The notes: a model not told the origin generated them from the letters alone. A stretch of DNA of 64,000 bases from Punctularia strigosozonata HHB-11173 SS5 (GCF_000264995.1 NW_006767439.1:962961-1026960), one strand, 5' to 3'; numbered from the stretch's first letter, positions 33,194-45,671 are shown. Numbers and translations: made by a program.

Positions 33194-35445
33194 ATGGACT
33201 CGCCGCCGCCCGCCCGCCGCTCATCGTCGCCGGGTGCATCCCCGGAGGCGAAACGCGTCAAGCTCACCGTCAACCAGGGCGCGACCCCCGTCGACCCGGA
33301 CACCGCCCCGGGCAAGCGCGGCGAGCTCGAGCCCCTCCAGTCCTCCGACATCGGCAACCTGCCGCCGACCGCCGCCCCCGAGCCGGGGCCGGCCAACGGC
33401 GGTGCCGTACGCGTGCTGGGCGAAAAGGAAGGAGGAGCAGCAGGGGAGGACGTCGAGATGGCGGAAGAGGGGGAGAAGGACGACGAGGACGGCGGCGGGG
33501 ACAGCAACGACGACGCGGACGAGGACGACCCCGCCGCGCTCGAGGCCGCGCGCGCGCGTCTCGAAGAACAGGCCCGGCGCTACCTCGCCGCCCAGACGCA
33601 CGAGGTCATCATCCCCTCCTACGCCGCCTGGTTCGATATGGCCAAGATCCACCCCGTCGAGCGCCGCGCGCTCCCCGAGTTCTTCAACTCGCGCAACCGG
33701 TCCAAGACGCCGTCGGTGTACAAAGATTACCGCGACTTTATGATCAACACCTACCGCCTCCGCCCGACGGAGTACCTCACCGTCACCGCCTGCCGGCGCA
33801 ACCTCGCCGGCGACGTGTGCGCCATCATGCGCGTGCACGCGTTCCTCGAGCAATGGGGGCTCATCAACTACCAGGTATCCCCCGTCTCGCGATCTCTCGT
33901 AACCATACCATCCTCAAAGCTGAGCAACAAACCTTTGCACAGATCGACCCGGACACGCGGCCGGCGACGCTCGCCCCGCCCTTCACGGGCCACTTCCGCG
34001 TCATCCTCGACACCCCGCGCGGTCTACAATCCCTGCACCCCGGCACCCGTCCTTCCCAAAACCCCACCTCCGCACCCGCACGGGACCAAAAGCCGCCGCA
34101 ACCGTCCTCGGCCAGCACCGCGTCGGCCTCGCTCGAGCTCCGCTCTTCCATCTACCAAACGACGGCCAAAGCCTCGCGGCCCGTCTCCGCCGCCGAAGCC
34201 TCCTCGCTCGCGAACGGCGCCTCCGACTCGTCCGGCCGGCGCGCGACGATGCACGCCTGCGACACGTGCGGCGTCGACTGCACGCCCGTGCGGTACCACA
34301 GCCTCAAGGTGAAGGACTTTGAGCTCTGCCCGCCGTGCTACCTCGACGGCCGCTTCCCGAGCTCGATGTTTTCCGGCGACTTCGTGCGGCTCACGAACGC
34401 GGCGCACGCGTCGGGGAACCAGCACGCCAACTCGAACGAGGCGGCGGAGGACGATTGGACGGACCAGGAGCTGCTGCTGTTGCTGGAGGGGATCGAGATG
34501 TACGACGACGATTGGAGCGCGGTCGAGGAGCACGTGGGGACGCGCAGTGCGCAGCAGTGCGTGCGCAAGTTTTTGGAGATGCCGATCGAGGACCCGTACG
34601 TGCAGAGGGAGGAGGCGGACGCGGGGCCGTTGAGGTTTGGGAGGGTGGTGCCGTTTGAGAGGGCGGATAATCCGGTGATGAGCGTCGTGGCGTTTTTGGC
34701 GGGCGTCGTGAGCCCTGGGGTGGCGAGCGAGGCGGCGAAGGAGGCGTTGAAGGAGCTGGTGAAGGAGGATAAGGAGGGGATCGAGAAGGAGGAGAAGGAG
34801 GAGAAAGAGGCGGGAGAGAAGGAGAAGGAGGGCGAGGGCGAGGAGGAGTCGAAGGAGGGGGTGAACGAGAAGGAGAACGAGAAGGAAGGCGGAGAGGCGA
34901 GCGGGGGAGCGGCGAAGGATGGTGAGGACGGGATGAACGTCGACGTCGGCGCGTCGTCGTCGACATCTGCTCCCGCCTCGGGCGCTGCGAAGAAGACGCC
35001 GAAGATTCCGCGGTCGCAGGTGCAGCGCGCGGCGTCGCTCGCGCTGTCGGCCTCGGCCAAGGCGGCGGGCGCGCTCGCGTCGGCCGAGGATGCGGCGATC
35101 CGGTCGACGCTCGGCCAGCTCGTCAAGCTCACGCTCACCAAGCTCGAGCTGAAGATGGCGCAGTTCGAGGAGTTGGAGGAGGTGCTCGAGGAGGAGCGCC
35201 GGGGGCTGGAGAGCGCGCGGATGGCGCTCGTGGCGGAGAGGACGCAGGTGAAGCGGGTGTTGGAGGGGATCAAGGCGGAGATCGCGAAGCATGGGCCGAC
35301 GGCGGGCGGTCAGCTCGGGCAGGTGGTGGGACAGAATGGGGGGATGGGGACGAGTGGGCAGGGGACGCGCGTGGGCGAGGTGCAGGGCCCCGTCGAGGGT
35401 GCTGGCGGGCCGGTGGAGGGCGGCAATTTGGCGTCGTTGGCGTGA
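33194..35445 (+). CDS. SWI3/RSC8-type chromatin remodelling subunit
   Basis: Two exons (33194-33874, 33943-35445), phase-0 intron, 727 residues. Domains in order: acidic N-terminus; SWIRM at about 134-227 ([21 protein letters not shown], with [14 protein letters not shown]); ZZ-type zinc finger near 335-380 ([19 protein letters not shown]); SANT near 405-455 ([25 protein letters not shown]); a Glu/Lys-rich linker; and a C-terminal helix rich in Leu/Glu suited to coiled-coil dimerisation. This order matches Rsc8/Swi3/BAF155-170, the dimeric scaffold of SWI/SNF and RSC. The intron falls exactly at the end of SWIRM. The low-complexity acidic linker is long compared with yeast Rsc8. Confidence 0.93.
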
Positions 35446-36080
35446 CGCACTCGCAAATGTTGGTAGATTGCTTCGCGCTCGAGCTGTCAGTGTCAGTGTT
35501 GTATGTTATGCTCTGTGTTATTGCGGCTGCCTTGTTACTGTGTGTCGGGACGTTTCTTGATTATTGCTTCTTTCCATTTACAGCAGCGGCCACCTTTCTG
35601 TCATCAACTTGTCTCCGCCCCCATCCCGCCGAAAGTGCCGGTTATCGGACGCCTTACGCAATACCGTGCCATAGTCTATCTGGCGTCAGATCTCCCCTGA
35701 AGTCGATCCTCCACCGGCAGCCCTCCCGTCGCAGATCTGGACATCCCGCCCTCCTTCACTGTCAAACCGAATATGCAACCTAAACGCCACTGTCGACTCG
35801 CGCCACCCGTACTTGCTTACGGCATGTCTTTGACATAACCCATCGGTGCTGCGTCTCCGGGGCGGGGCTCTTGTGCTTCCGTGTTCGTTCGAAGCTTCGT
35901 CGCCGTGGACGCTTTGGACCCGTGGGAACGCATCCGCCGCGCTCGGCCAAACGGATGCGCTGGATTTGGGCCGTGCGCTCTCAAGCTCTCAGACACTGGC
36001 GGTGGCAGATGCCAGGGAATCTCACAGGTGGTTGCTCCGGGATCACGCCGCCGCTGCGAGAGCTGTCCCCTCCATGCGTT
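35446..36080. other. Intergenic region, nothing recognised
   Basis: About 0.6 kb between tandem genes; 3' UTR of the SWI3-like gene and the promoter of the first P450. Confidence 0.45.
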
Positions 36081-36086
36081 TATAAA
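36081..36086 (+). promoter_or_regulatory. TATA box of P450 gene 1
   Basis: TATAAA, 97 bp before the ATG at 36178. Confidence 0.55.
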
Positions 36087-36177
36087 CACACGGCCCGCGC
36101 GCTACCAGCGTTGATTTCCCTGCACGATCGTCCCGCCTCTCGCCCCCACCTTGTCCCTGTCGTCGCACCAACAGAGG

Positions 36178-39044
36178 ATGGCGCTGAACACCTACGCCGT
36201 CGTCGGGCTTTCGCTTAGTCTGCTGTGGACGCTGCAGAAGTTTATAGAGTTCAGACGGGCGGTGAATAGCATCGGGTGCGTATCACGGTGCCCACCGTCG
36301 TCATGACCTGTCCCCCACCGTCCTAGTATATCAATCCGATTTCCCTGCCCATTCACTCGCTCCTTTTCTGGCCATCGTATAGCGCCTCACGTTACCCTTT
36401 TGGTTCTCGGCGGGTCCGGATCGGGAGAGGCGATCGCTGACTTGGGTTTTCCATGCACGCCGATCAGGGGACTGCCCGGATACAGAACGCTCTTGAGCGG
36501 CGCGAGCTTTTTGGGAAACTTGTGCGTGCGCTGCAGCGGCTCGGGACTACTATCGGGCCTGCGGCTGACGGAGGGGTGTTTTGTTTGGCGATAGTTTGCC
36601 GAAGATTGACGGCGTGACGCCCGGCCGGGGTCGCAACTGGATCGCCAAGCACGACGGTGAGGTTTCGCGAGCGGACGAGTGGAGATGGACCGCAACTGAA
36701 GCGCGGTTGTCGTAGATGCCGAGGTGTTCGGATGGGACGTCTACTCAAACGTACGGCAGTCCTGCTCTGGTCGTGTCGTTCGAAAGTGGCCTGACGAGTA
36801 CGCTACTAGGTGTCCGTATGGCCGAAGACGAAGGCGATGTTGCTCCTCGCTGACCCTGCGGTCATCAAGGTCGGACTGTCCGTTCAGCAGCATCCGACTG
36901 TTGGTCTGACGGCGTTTGTCGTTTCGTAGGAGGTAACCAGCGCTCGCTCGCGCTTTCCCAAGCCGGTGCAGCAGTACCGCGTCCTCACCTTCTTTGGCAA
37001 GTGAGTGGTATCTTAGGATTCTTATCGAGGATTCGAGAGAGGTGTTGACGACAGCGACGATGTGTTACCAGGAACATCGTCGCGTCAGAGTTTGACGACT
37101 GGAAGCGGTACAGGAAGGTCGCCGCCCCCAGCTTTTCAGAGGTGCGTTCGACCGATCTCGTGGGATGAGGTCCGTAGGTGACGGAAGTGCGACGTGATCA
37201 GCGGAACAACAAACTGGTGTGGGACGAGACGGTGCGGATCATGCTGGACATGGTGCGTAGTTTCCCCTTCTCCTCGCTCAATCGTCCGTTTGATGAGGGC
37301 GGTCCTGTGCACGTGGATAGTTCGACAACGTCTGGAAGGACAAGCCGGAGATCGTCGTCGACCACGCGGTCGATATCACCCTGCCCGTGAGCTTTCCATC
37401 ACGCCTCGCTCGCTCATTCCGCATTGGTTGAGTAGAACTTCTTATATAGATTGCGCTGTTCGTGATCGGCGTAGCGGGCTTCGGGCGGCGCATCTCGTGG
37501 AACGATGACCTGGTCGTCCCGCCGGGTCACGAGATGACGTTCAAAGACGCGCTGCACGTCGTCTCGACCGACGTCTTCGTCCGGCTGATCGTTCCCGAGC
37601 GGGCGATGGGCCTCACCAAGCGGCTGCGGAACGTCCGGCTCGCGTTCAAGGAGCTTGAGGTGCGCTTCACTTCCCCCCCTGTCTCTCAGGAATCAGGAAG
37701 GTGCTGATAAGGACGGTGGGACACTGGGTGGTTAGCAATACATGTCGGAGATGATCAGTGCGCGTCGGACGGCGGAGAAGAAGGAGGAGCGGTACGATCT
37801 GTTCAGCTCGTTGCTCGACGCGAGCGACGATGTCGCCGCGGACAGCGCCAACACGCTCTCGGATTCGGAGCTGCGCGGGAATATCTTTATTTTCATGCTC
37901 GCCGGACACGAGGTGCGTTCCTCCTCCCTTTCATGTGCAGTCAGGCTGATTCAAGTGTTGGGTTTGTGCGCGCAGACGACGGCGCATACGCTGTGTTTCG
38001 CGTTTGGCTTGCTGGCGCTATACCCAGAATGGCAGGAGAAGCTGTATCAGCACATCAAGAGCGTGATCCCGGACGACCGGCTCCCTGTACGTTCTTCTTC
38101 GTTCCCTACTTCATGGCTCGACTCCTCATATACCGCTCGTTGTACAGACATACGAAGAGATGAACCTACTTACCCACTCCATGGCGTAATTAATCTCTAC
38201 ATCATCCCGAGAACCAACATGAGGTTGACAATTTTTGGGTTTGGAAGGGTGTTCTACGAGACGCTGCGGATGTACCCGCCCGTGAATGGCGTGCCGAAGT
38301 ACAGCGCGGAGGACACGACTCTGACGACGACGAACGAGGCCGGCGAGAAGCGGACGATCCCCGTGCCCGCCGGCACGGGCCTGCTGATCAACGTCCCCGG
38401 GTTGCACTACAACCGTACGTAACTCGCGCATTATATCATGACAAAAGCGATGATATACAGAGGACGACGGTGCTGATGATGCGTTTGATCCTGTTTGTTC
38501 GTTGTTAGCCCGGTACTGGAAGGACCCGCACACCTTCAACCCCTCGCGGTTCTTGGACGCGGATTGGCCGCGCGACGCGTTCTTGCCTTTCAGCGCAGGT
38601 CAGCCCTTTTCGCCCGTTTTCCTCCCTGTCGCGCCCCCGTTCATACCGATAACGTGTACGCACGTACAGGCGCCCGGGCATGCATCGGCCGGCGGTTCTT
38701 CGAGACGGAGGGCATCGCGATCCTGAGCATGATGATCTCCCGGTACCGGATCGAGATCAAGGAGGAGCCGCAGTTTGCGCACGAGACGTTCGAGGAGCGC
38801 AAGGCGCGCGTGCTCGCCAGCAAGCCCGGACTTACGATGACGTGAGCCGCCTTTCCTCCCTTTCCTCCCTGCCCTTCCTTCGTCACTCTTGCCTTTTGAT
38901 CCTTCACCGCTTTCCCCTCCTTTCACGCTCCTCGATTTTCCTTCGTGTCAGCATAGTGCGGTGACAGCGGGGACGTGTAGCTGACGGCTTATCTGTTCAT
39001 TTGCCAGCCCCATCCGCATGCCGCTCGTGTTCAAGAGGCGGTGA
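36178..39044 (+). CDS. Cytochrome P450, tandem copy 1
   Basis: About fifteen short exons. The N-terminus is a membrane anchor (MALNTYAVVGLSLSLLWTL), followed by GLPGYRTLL. Family motifs can be followed across the splice sites: WKRYRKVAAPSFSE in helix C, the I-helix AGHE joined to TTAHTLCF by an intron, ExxR in FYETLRM, FNPSRF, and the heme loop FSAG / ARACIGRR with the cysteine ligand, split by an intron. The last exon is tiny (PIRMPLVFKRR then stop). A microsomal monooxygenase; substrate unknown, and I do not assign a CYP family. All junctions I checked keep phase, so it looks functional. The second P450 is a close tandem paralogue with nearly the same intron positions. Confidence 0.88.
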
Positions 39045-39518
39045 TTAAGGATGTGAAGGGGTCTGGCTTCCGTCCTCCTGCCGCCACTCGTTTCGGATGT
39101 ATGTGTCGTTTTTTGAGTAAACTGGTTGTTGTTAGCTTGCAGCAGTAATGGCCTTGAGGCGTTGCGCACGGTCATGTCGTTTTTTTGACGTCCTTGCTCG
39201 CAGTTCCGACCATCGTACCCGCGCAGTATGAGACGCGGCGTTCGAGGAGGAGGGAAACGTTATCCACCCCGCTTCGCGCTCCCACGCTCCCCCGGGCCAC
39301 CCGCCAAAATAGGCTTTCGTGGGACGCGCGAAGCGGTCGCGGTCGATTGATGCATTATGTTACTGTACCTCCGTGTCCAACCCCGCAGCCCCGCATGTGC
39401 CTTATAATGCTCGTCCTTCGGGAACTCGATACCGTGCTCCTTCCTTTCCTTCCGTCTTTCTTCCTCTGCTGCTGTTGTGATACAATACGATTAGGACCGG
39501 CGCAAAGTGCTTGGCGCG
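39045..39518. other. Spacer between tandem P450 genes
   Basis: 474 bp with a T-rich 3' part near 39430-39470 just before the second P450. It holds the 3' UTR of copy 1 and the promoter of copy 2; no clear TATA box. Confidence 0.45.
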
Positions 39519-42252
39519 ATGATGCAAACCGTCGCCGTCTTCGGGCTTTTGGTCGCGTCGCTGTTCGCTTTAAGGAAGTTTGTCGAGTTTAGGGCTGCCG
39601 TCGCACGGATCGGGTGAGCCGCACCCTCCTTGTTGTTTTCACCGAGGTGTGTGCGAGGCTGACGGGATGGACTTCGTGCCAGGTTCCATCCAGGATATCG
39701 TACGCTGTTCAGCACGGGGTCGTTGATAGCCAACACGTACGTAGCAAGCATCATGCTCGACATGCGCGTGTGGGCTGACGCAGTACATTGGGCTTTGCAG
39801 TCTACCTCGAATCGTGGGCGTCAGCACAGGGCGCACCCACGTGTGGGACCGCAAGTGGGACGGCGAGTCCTGTTTCGCAGAGTCACTCTGGTCGCCTAAC
39901 CCATCTGGCTCTGTACGCAGACGCTCGTGATTTTGGGTGGGACGTGTATTTCGACGTGAGCTCACTCGACTCCTTTTCTCAAAACCTGCTGGTGAAGGTT
40001 CACACACACCTATGTAGGTGGCTATCTGGCCGAAAGTCTCTACTTATCTCTTCCTGGCGGATCCTGCGGTGATCAAGGTCTAATATGACGTGTTCTATCG
40101 TATCGCCGGGTCTCGTGCTCTATGCTCAATTCAATCGTCACTCACAGGAGGTCACTAACTCGCGCGCTCGGTTCCCGAAGCCTGTCGAACAGTACGCCCT
40201 CACTACCGTTTACGGAAAGTCAGTCGGCATCCCCGTCGAATAGGCTCTGGCAGCTCATTCATCGTCCTATGAAGCAACATCATAGGATCTGAATCTGACG
40301 ACTGGAAGAGGTACAGGAAGATCGCCGCACCGGCATTCTCTGAGGTGCACATGGTATCACTCACCCGGTCTCGTAGAACTTGATGGCTGATGGCCGCTGT
40401 AGAGGAACAACAGGCTGGTCTGGGAAGAAACAGTGCGAATCATGATAGACATGGTACGTGCCCGCCAATTTCCCTGTCCGAAATTCGTCCGAATATCTCG
40501 CTCGGTATATGCAGTTCGACAACGTCTGGAAGAACGAGGCGGAGGTGGTCGTCGACCATTGCGTCGACATGACTCTTCCGGTAGGCCTTGTTCTCTCTCC
40601 CACCTGCCCTTTCAGCTCCTCATAACGCGGTTGCGCAGATCGCCCTGTTCGTGATTGGCGTCGCCGGATTTGGACGCCGCATCTCGTGGGATGACGACCT
40701 TGTCCTGCCGCCCGGCCACAAGATGACGTTCCGAGAGGCATTACACATCGTCTCCACCAATATGAGGACCAAGATGGCGAGTAGTTAGAGCGACATTTGC
40801 ATCCGCCCCAATCGCCCACACATGACCGCGTCTCGGCGCAGAGAACCGGAATACTAATCAACCTTCATCACAGTTCGTGCCGAACTGGGCGCTGTGGGTC
40901 TCACAGCGCATCTGAGAGAGGTTCGCCTCGCCTTCGCAGAGCTAGAGGTCGGTTCCAGATCTGCTTCATGGTGATCCCGCGCCGGTGACTGAATCTGGAT
41001 CTTGTGATGTCACAGCAACACATGAGGGAAATGATCTACGCTCGTCGTACCGCTGGAAGAAAAGACGACCGGTACGACCTCTTCAGCGGCCTCCTCGACG
41101 CGAGCGACGAGTCGACCGGCGTTGACAAGCTGTCTGACCGCGAGCTCATGGGCAACATATTCACGTTTATGCTCGCGGGTCACGAGGTCAGCCTGGCCCT
41201 TCGCGTCCAGAATCTTATCTGGGGGTGTCTGATACGTGTGACCTGTTGAGTGCAGACGACGGCGCACACGCTGTGTTTCACCTTCGGCCTCCTGGCGCTG
41301 CACCCTGATGAGCAGGAGAAACTTTATCAACAGATTAAGAGCGTGATCGCGGACGACAGGCATCCGGTTGGTATCGTAGCTTGCTCCGGCTCGTCGACGT
41401 AGCTCACATCAATGTTTCGTCGCAGACTTATAGCGAGATGAACCTATTCACGCAGTCCATGGCGTACGTCCTTCGTTACCCACCAACCTCCCCTGCACGA
41501 CCCGCTCACATGTTTACCGAACTTCTCTTGAATAGCGTGTTCTACGAGACTTTGCGCATGTTCCCTCCTGTTTGTGGCGCCTATATTGACCGCAATCACG
41601 CACTCGTCACTCACCCCACGACTCAGGCTTTCGGCGTCCCGAAGCGTAGCGTGGAAGACACCTCGATCGTCACCCAGAACGTCTTCGGCGAGAAGCGCAC
41701 GGTGCCCGTCCCCGCCGGCACGGACATGCTGATCAATATCGCGGCGGTGCATTACAACCGTGAGCTGGCTCCTCGGTCGGTCCTTTTCTCGGGTACAGAT
41801 TGACCGACCGCCGTGGTATGCTAGCGCGCTTCTGGAAGGATCCGAAGGAGTTCCGACCGGCGCGTTTCCTCGAACCGGACTGGCCGCGGGACGCGTTCGT
41901 GCCGTTCAGCCAAGGCGAGCACCATCTCTCCTCGCCGTCCAACTGTTGTGCTCACTCCTTGCTCATGGTATGCAGGGGTCCGTTCTTGCATCGGCCGCAA
42001 GTTTTTCGAGACCGAAGGGATCGCGATTCTGACGATTCTCGTGTCCCGGTACAAGATCGAGGTGAAAGAAGAGCCGCAGTTCGCACACGAGACGTTCGAG
42101 GAGTGCAAGGAAAGGTTGTTGAAGCCTTTTGTCGGACTGACGTTGACGTGCGTACCTAATGACATTTCCTCCTGGTTTTTCCTTCCTGTGCGTTGATGAC
42201 ATCGGTGTTTGGCAGGCCGGAAAGGATGCCACTCGTGTTCAAGCGACGATAG
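39519..42252 (+). CDS. Cytochrome P450, tandem copy 2
   Basis: The anchor (MMQTVAVFGLLVASLFALRKF) and the exon series parallel copy 1: FGWDVYF, WKRYRKIAAPAFSE, FVIGVAGFGRRISW, AGHE/TTAHTLCF, FYETLRMFPP, FRPARFLEPDWPRDAF, heme loop FSQG / VRSCIGRKFFETEG, and the end PERMPLVFKRR. Three junctions are less standard. After PGYRTLF the second exon reads FHPGYR rather than LPGYR. The region after VSTNMRTKM keeps its frame only with a GTAGTT donor. The intron inside the heme loop uses a GC donor (G|GCGAGC), where copy 1 has GT. All catalytic motifs are present, so I call it intact, with some risk of reduced splicing. Substrate unknown. Confidence 0.82.
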
Positions 42253-42415
42253 GCCCCGACGACAGCTTTCGCCGACGAACACGCTGCGTTGGCAATGTTT
42301 CACTCCGTATGGATCATAACAGTTCGTATACCAGGTTCTGTAGCAGCACATTATGTCATTCGGATTTATTAGGCTTTGCATAGGACACAAGTATGTGTTT
42401 CCTCCTAACCCGCTT

Positions 42416-43700
42416 TCATGCAACATCCAATCGTGTGGCATTCACGTAAGACTGCACGGAAGGGGCCCGCACCAATCCGCGCTCGTTCGACTTCGGCAGC
42501 CTCGCGCACACGGCGGCGTGAAGGGCGGTGCTGTCTCCGTCATTGATGTGCGACTCGGTGAAGTCGTCGAAGCAGATCATGATCTCACCCAGAACAGGGA
42601 ACCTGTCTCGGGAGCTGAGTAGGTCGTCCACGGCCGCCCAATCGAGGCCCTCCCAGAGCCCCCCACTCATATGACGGTGAAGCGCGATGATAATGGACTT
42701 GAGCTGCTCAGCGGGGACGGCGTCCAGAAACCGGTTCGCCCAGGATCCGCGGTGCAGTTGGATCTGATCGCCTGTGCCCACCTGTTTCAGCGTCAGCGAC
42801 GTCAAGGCGCTCCCGGCGCTGTCTTGTCCGAATGAGGCGAAGATGTCTAGAAGAGGAGGGTGTTTGGATATGACCTCGGGTACGTCGAGACTGTGCATAC
42901 TTACCATCTGGGGGAGCATCTTGGCCGTCCATTCTGAACCAACTGAGAGAAAGAACTAGGCTCTTCACGCCTTTTTTGGACATCATGTGGTAGAGAAACT
43001 CGTAGTCGTGCCAGTCCTTGATGGTCATGTTAAGGAGCTTCACCTCTTGCAAGCCGCAGATGAAAGTATCGAACTGAAACCGGTTGTAGATGGGGAACGA
43101 CTCGAGGGCCAGCACTGGGATCCGACGAGCGCATGAGATCCACGTCGTCTGCGGCTTCCCTTGCATACCGGGGAGGGGTTGCAAGAAAACCGTGGTCATT
43201 CGCAGCTGTTGCAGCGCGGGCATGCAGGAGAGCGCGAGAGCGAGATCGTCATGCGTGTCGATTATGCATCGATAGAGACTCAATTTCTCTAGCACTGGGA
43301 ACTGGGAGGCCATGATGCCGGGTAGGAGGACTCTGGCAAAAAGCTGGTCGAGGAAGCGCGAGAGGCTGAGCTTTTTTATCCTTCGACAGGCTTGGAAGAT
43401 GGTGGTGAACGCGTTTCTCGTGCCAGTGTCAAGGGAGTCAGCATAAAGCCTCGCCACGATGTCAAGGACACGGACACCCTCGGCGATGTGTGGAGAAGCG
43501 AGGAAAGTAACCGCGAGACCATTGCACTGCTTCTGAGTTTCAATCTTGACTTCGCGGAAAAGGAGACGTTGGCTGCAGACACGAGTCGCCTTGCTGATGA
43601 GCGAGGTCGATTTGAGCGCTTTCCCGACGGAGCCTTCGTCAGCAACGTCCGGTATGTACCCGATAATGTGTTCGATGAGCTCCTGACACAGCGCGGGCAT
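42416..43700 (-). CDS. F-box-like protein D
   Basis: Two exons (43700-42905, 42846-42416) give 408 residues. It opens MPALCQELIEHIIGYIP with SKATRVCSQRLLFR further on (degenerate F-box), then leucine-spaced segments (LPGIMASQFPVLEKL, ALSCMPALQQLRM, VKLLNMTIKD). The phase-1 intron precedes DIFASFGQDSAGSALTSLTL, nearly the same words as gene B, and WEGLDWAAVDDLL follows. Genes B and D are thus recent duplicates in opposite orientation, 18 kb apart. It converges on the second P450 with a gap of only 163 bp. Confidence 0.82.
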
Positions 43701-43773
43701 GATGTCGACGGGCTAGGTTGGGCCTGGAAATGGTGAGGTGGTGAGACGGCTGTCGATACGAATGTGGGCCAGA

Positions 43774-43780
43774 TTTTATA
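43774..43780 (-). promoter_or_regulatory. TATA box of F-box gene D
   Basis: TATAAAA on the minus strand, about 75 bp before the ATG at 43700. Confidence 0.55.
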
Positions 43781-44389
43781 TCTCACCAGGTGCATTGTCA
43801 TGCTACGGGTTGGCACAAAGCCAATTGACAAAAAAGTGGGGACGCAAGGCCATCCTCATAGCTAGCGCTGTTGTGGCCTCTGAAAGACGGTTGGTGGCTG
43901 GCTTTGTGGGTTTGTATACCCGTTCCATAGTGTCGTTCGTCGCGAGATATACATTGAAATTGACAGCGAGTCAGAAGAGGGAGGTTTTGCAACTTGAGTG
44001 TAGAGAAGTGGCCGCAAGCATGCATGCGGTGATCGTTTGCAAGTGGCGTTTCCGGCTCGGCAATCCGCCAAAGCCCGCCAAAGCCGGTAGCCGGAGGGTC
44101 GCGGTTTTCGCGAGGCAGCTCTTCACCAGAATGCCATCACTCGCGGGCTTTGCTCAAGCGATGATAGGGCCCGGGTCATGCAGTCCACAAATTCTCGCAT
44201 ATGAATCTGCGGCTGGTGCTATGCATTGTCTTGAAAGTAGGAATTACGTAGTCCAGATCGCTCGATCACAAGAACACTCTACGCGTGTCGTGTATTTGAC
44301 AACCGCTCAACAGTTATCTACCGGCCTCGATTCAGTTGAGTATGTATCTGGCCCAGTGGTCCATCGCAACGACCAGTGGATATTGGAAT
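43781..44389. other. Intergenic region with a dispersed 26-bp repeat
   Basis: An open frame of 223 codons crosses this gap on the plus strand but has no recognisable domain and overlaps promoter sequence, so I treat it as chance. Bases 43894-43919 are identical to 17113-17138. Confidence 0.4.
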
Positions 44390-45671
44390 CTAGCTGCTCA
44401 ATAGTTTGACAGTGAGTTTGTCTCTACCCGTGACCTTTGGCAACCTCTCCTTCACAGCCAAGATAAATGGATCATCCACACTGTGACCGTCCTCTTCCTT
44501 GCACCCTTGCGCGCAGCGCTCCCGAATCTCCATCGTCACCTCCCGCAACGCAGAAAAACGGGTAGCGCACCCCAGTGCACCGTCCACGGCCGCCCAGTCG
44601 AAGTCGTACCACGGTTCCCCGCTCTGGTGGTACTCGAGGCGCACACAGACGCGTTCAAGGTGCGTGCCGGGGAGCGCGAGAAGGAGATTGCTTGCCCACC
44701 TTCCGTCGGAAATCATCCGAAGTCCTGTTTCGGTAGCACTTTCTTGCAACGTCAGCGAACGCAGGACTTCTCCTCGAGTGGGATCGTCCCCGAAATCGGT
44801 GCAAAGATCTGCGCATCTCATTAGTCGGAAAGATATACTTCGCCGGAGGCGAGATCAGTACCGCACCTTGTGGAGGTTTTTCGGAGTTCCAGTTGACCGC
44901 GAGCGTCAGATTCTCGACGCCCGTCCCAGGAATGGATAGGTTGCATAGCACCATATAGTCTGATAAAGAGTGTAAGACAATATCAAGATTCTCGACCTGT
45001 TCGAAACCGCGGGCAAAGGCACCGGCCGTGGTGGGACCTGTAACAAAGTGTTGCAGCTGCCTGAGCTCCAGAGCACGAAGGCATCGAGCTCGTTTTGTCC
45101 ACATATCACTTGGGAAAATGCATTCGATGCACGTCGCGTTCAATCGAAGCTCGCGCAGCTCCGGCATCTTAACGAGTACTATTGCCAGATCGTCGTAATT
45201 GCTGACGGTGCACCGGTTGAGCTTCAAACGCAGTAGCACTGGGAACGTGAGCGTCATCAGATATGCGCCAGGCCATCTTGTGAACTCGTCGAAGTCTTGG
45301 AGCGAGAGTGACTCGACCCTTCGGCACGCGTCGATAACGGCTCGCAGTGCATCGTCGGGGAGGGCCTTGAAGCGATGCTGATCGTAGCTGCGCACATAAA
45401 GGCTCTTTACGTGCCCACTGAGCAATGGGTCGTTATTGAGAACAGTTCGAAGGCGCTCGCAGTCGCTTGAGCTATTGACGATGAGTTTCTGGAAGAGATG
45501 CTTCTGGCTGCGCTTGCGCATTGCTCTGCAGACGCAACTCAAGGCACGTAGGTCTTCAGCACTTCTTCGTAAAAGCGTAGGATCTGTGTTATTGCCGTGG
45601 TCCGCCTCGAGCTCTGTCACGAAGTCTATGATGTTGTCGACCAGCTCTTGGGGAAGACTACGGCGGCGCAT
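44390..45671 (-). CDS. F-box-like protein E
   Basis: Two exons (45671-44867, 44808-44390) give 407 residues. The F-box reads SLPQELVDNIIDFV with LRALSCVCRAMRKRSQKHLF. The leucine-spaced body includes LRLKLNRCTVSNYDDLAIVL and FEQVENLDIVLHSLSDY. The phase-1 intron precedes DLCTDFGDDPTRGEVLRSLTL, and YDFDWAAVDGALGCATRF follows. Gene A on the other strand is the nearest relative, so A/E and B/D form two duplicated pairs, with the order A-B on plus and D-E on minus: an inverted block duplication. Confidence 0.83.

Noticed and set aside
40860-40950. Apparent frame break in P450 copy 2
   Set aside because: A GTAGTT donor at about 40785 and the CACAG acceptor at about 40874 restore the frame with a family-like product, so I do not call a pseudogene.
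43738-44409. Open frame of 223 codons on the plus strand
   Set aside because: It overlaps the promoter of F-box gene D and the last codons of gene E, has no domain, and its composition is unlike the neighbouring proteins. Most likely chance.
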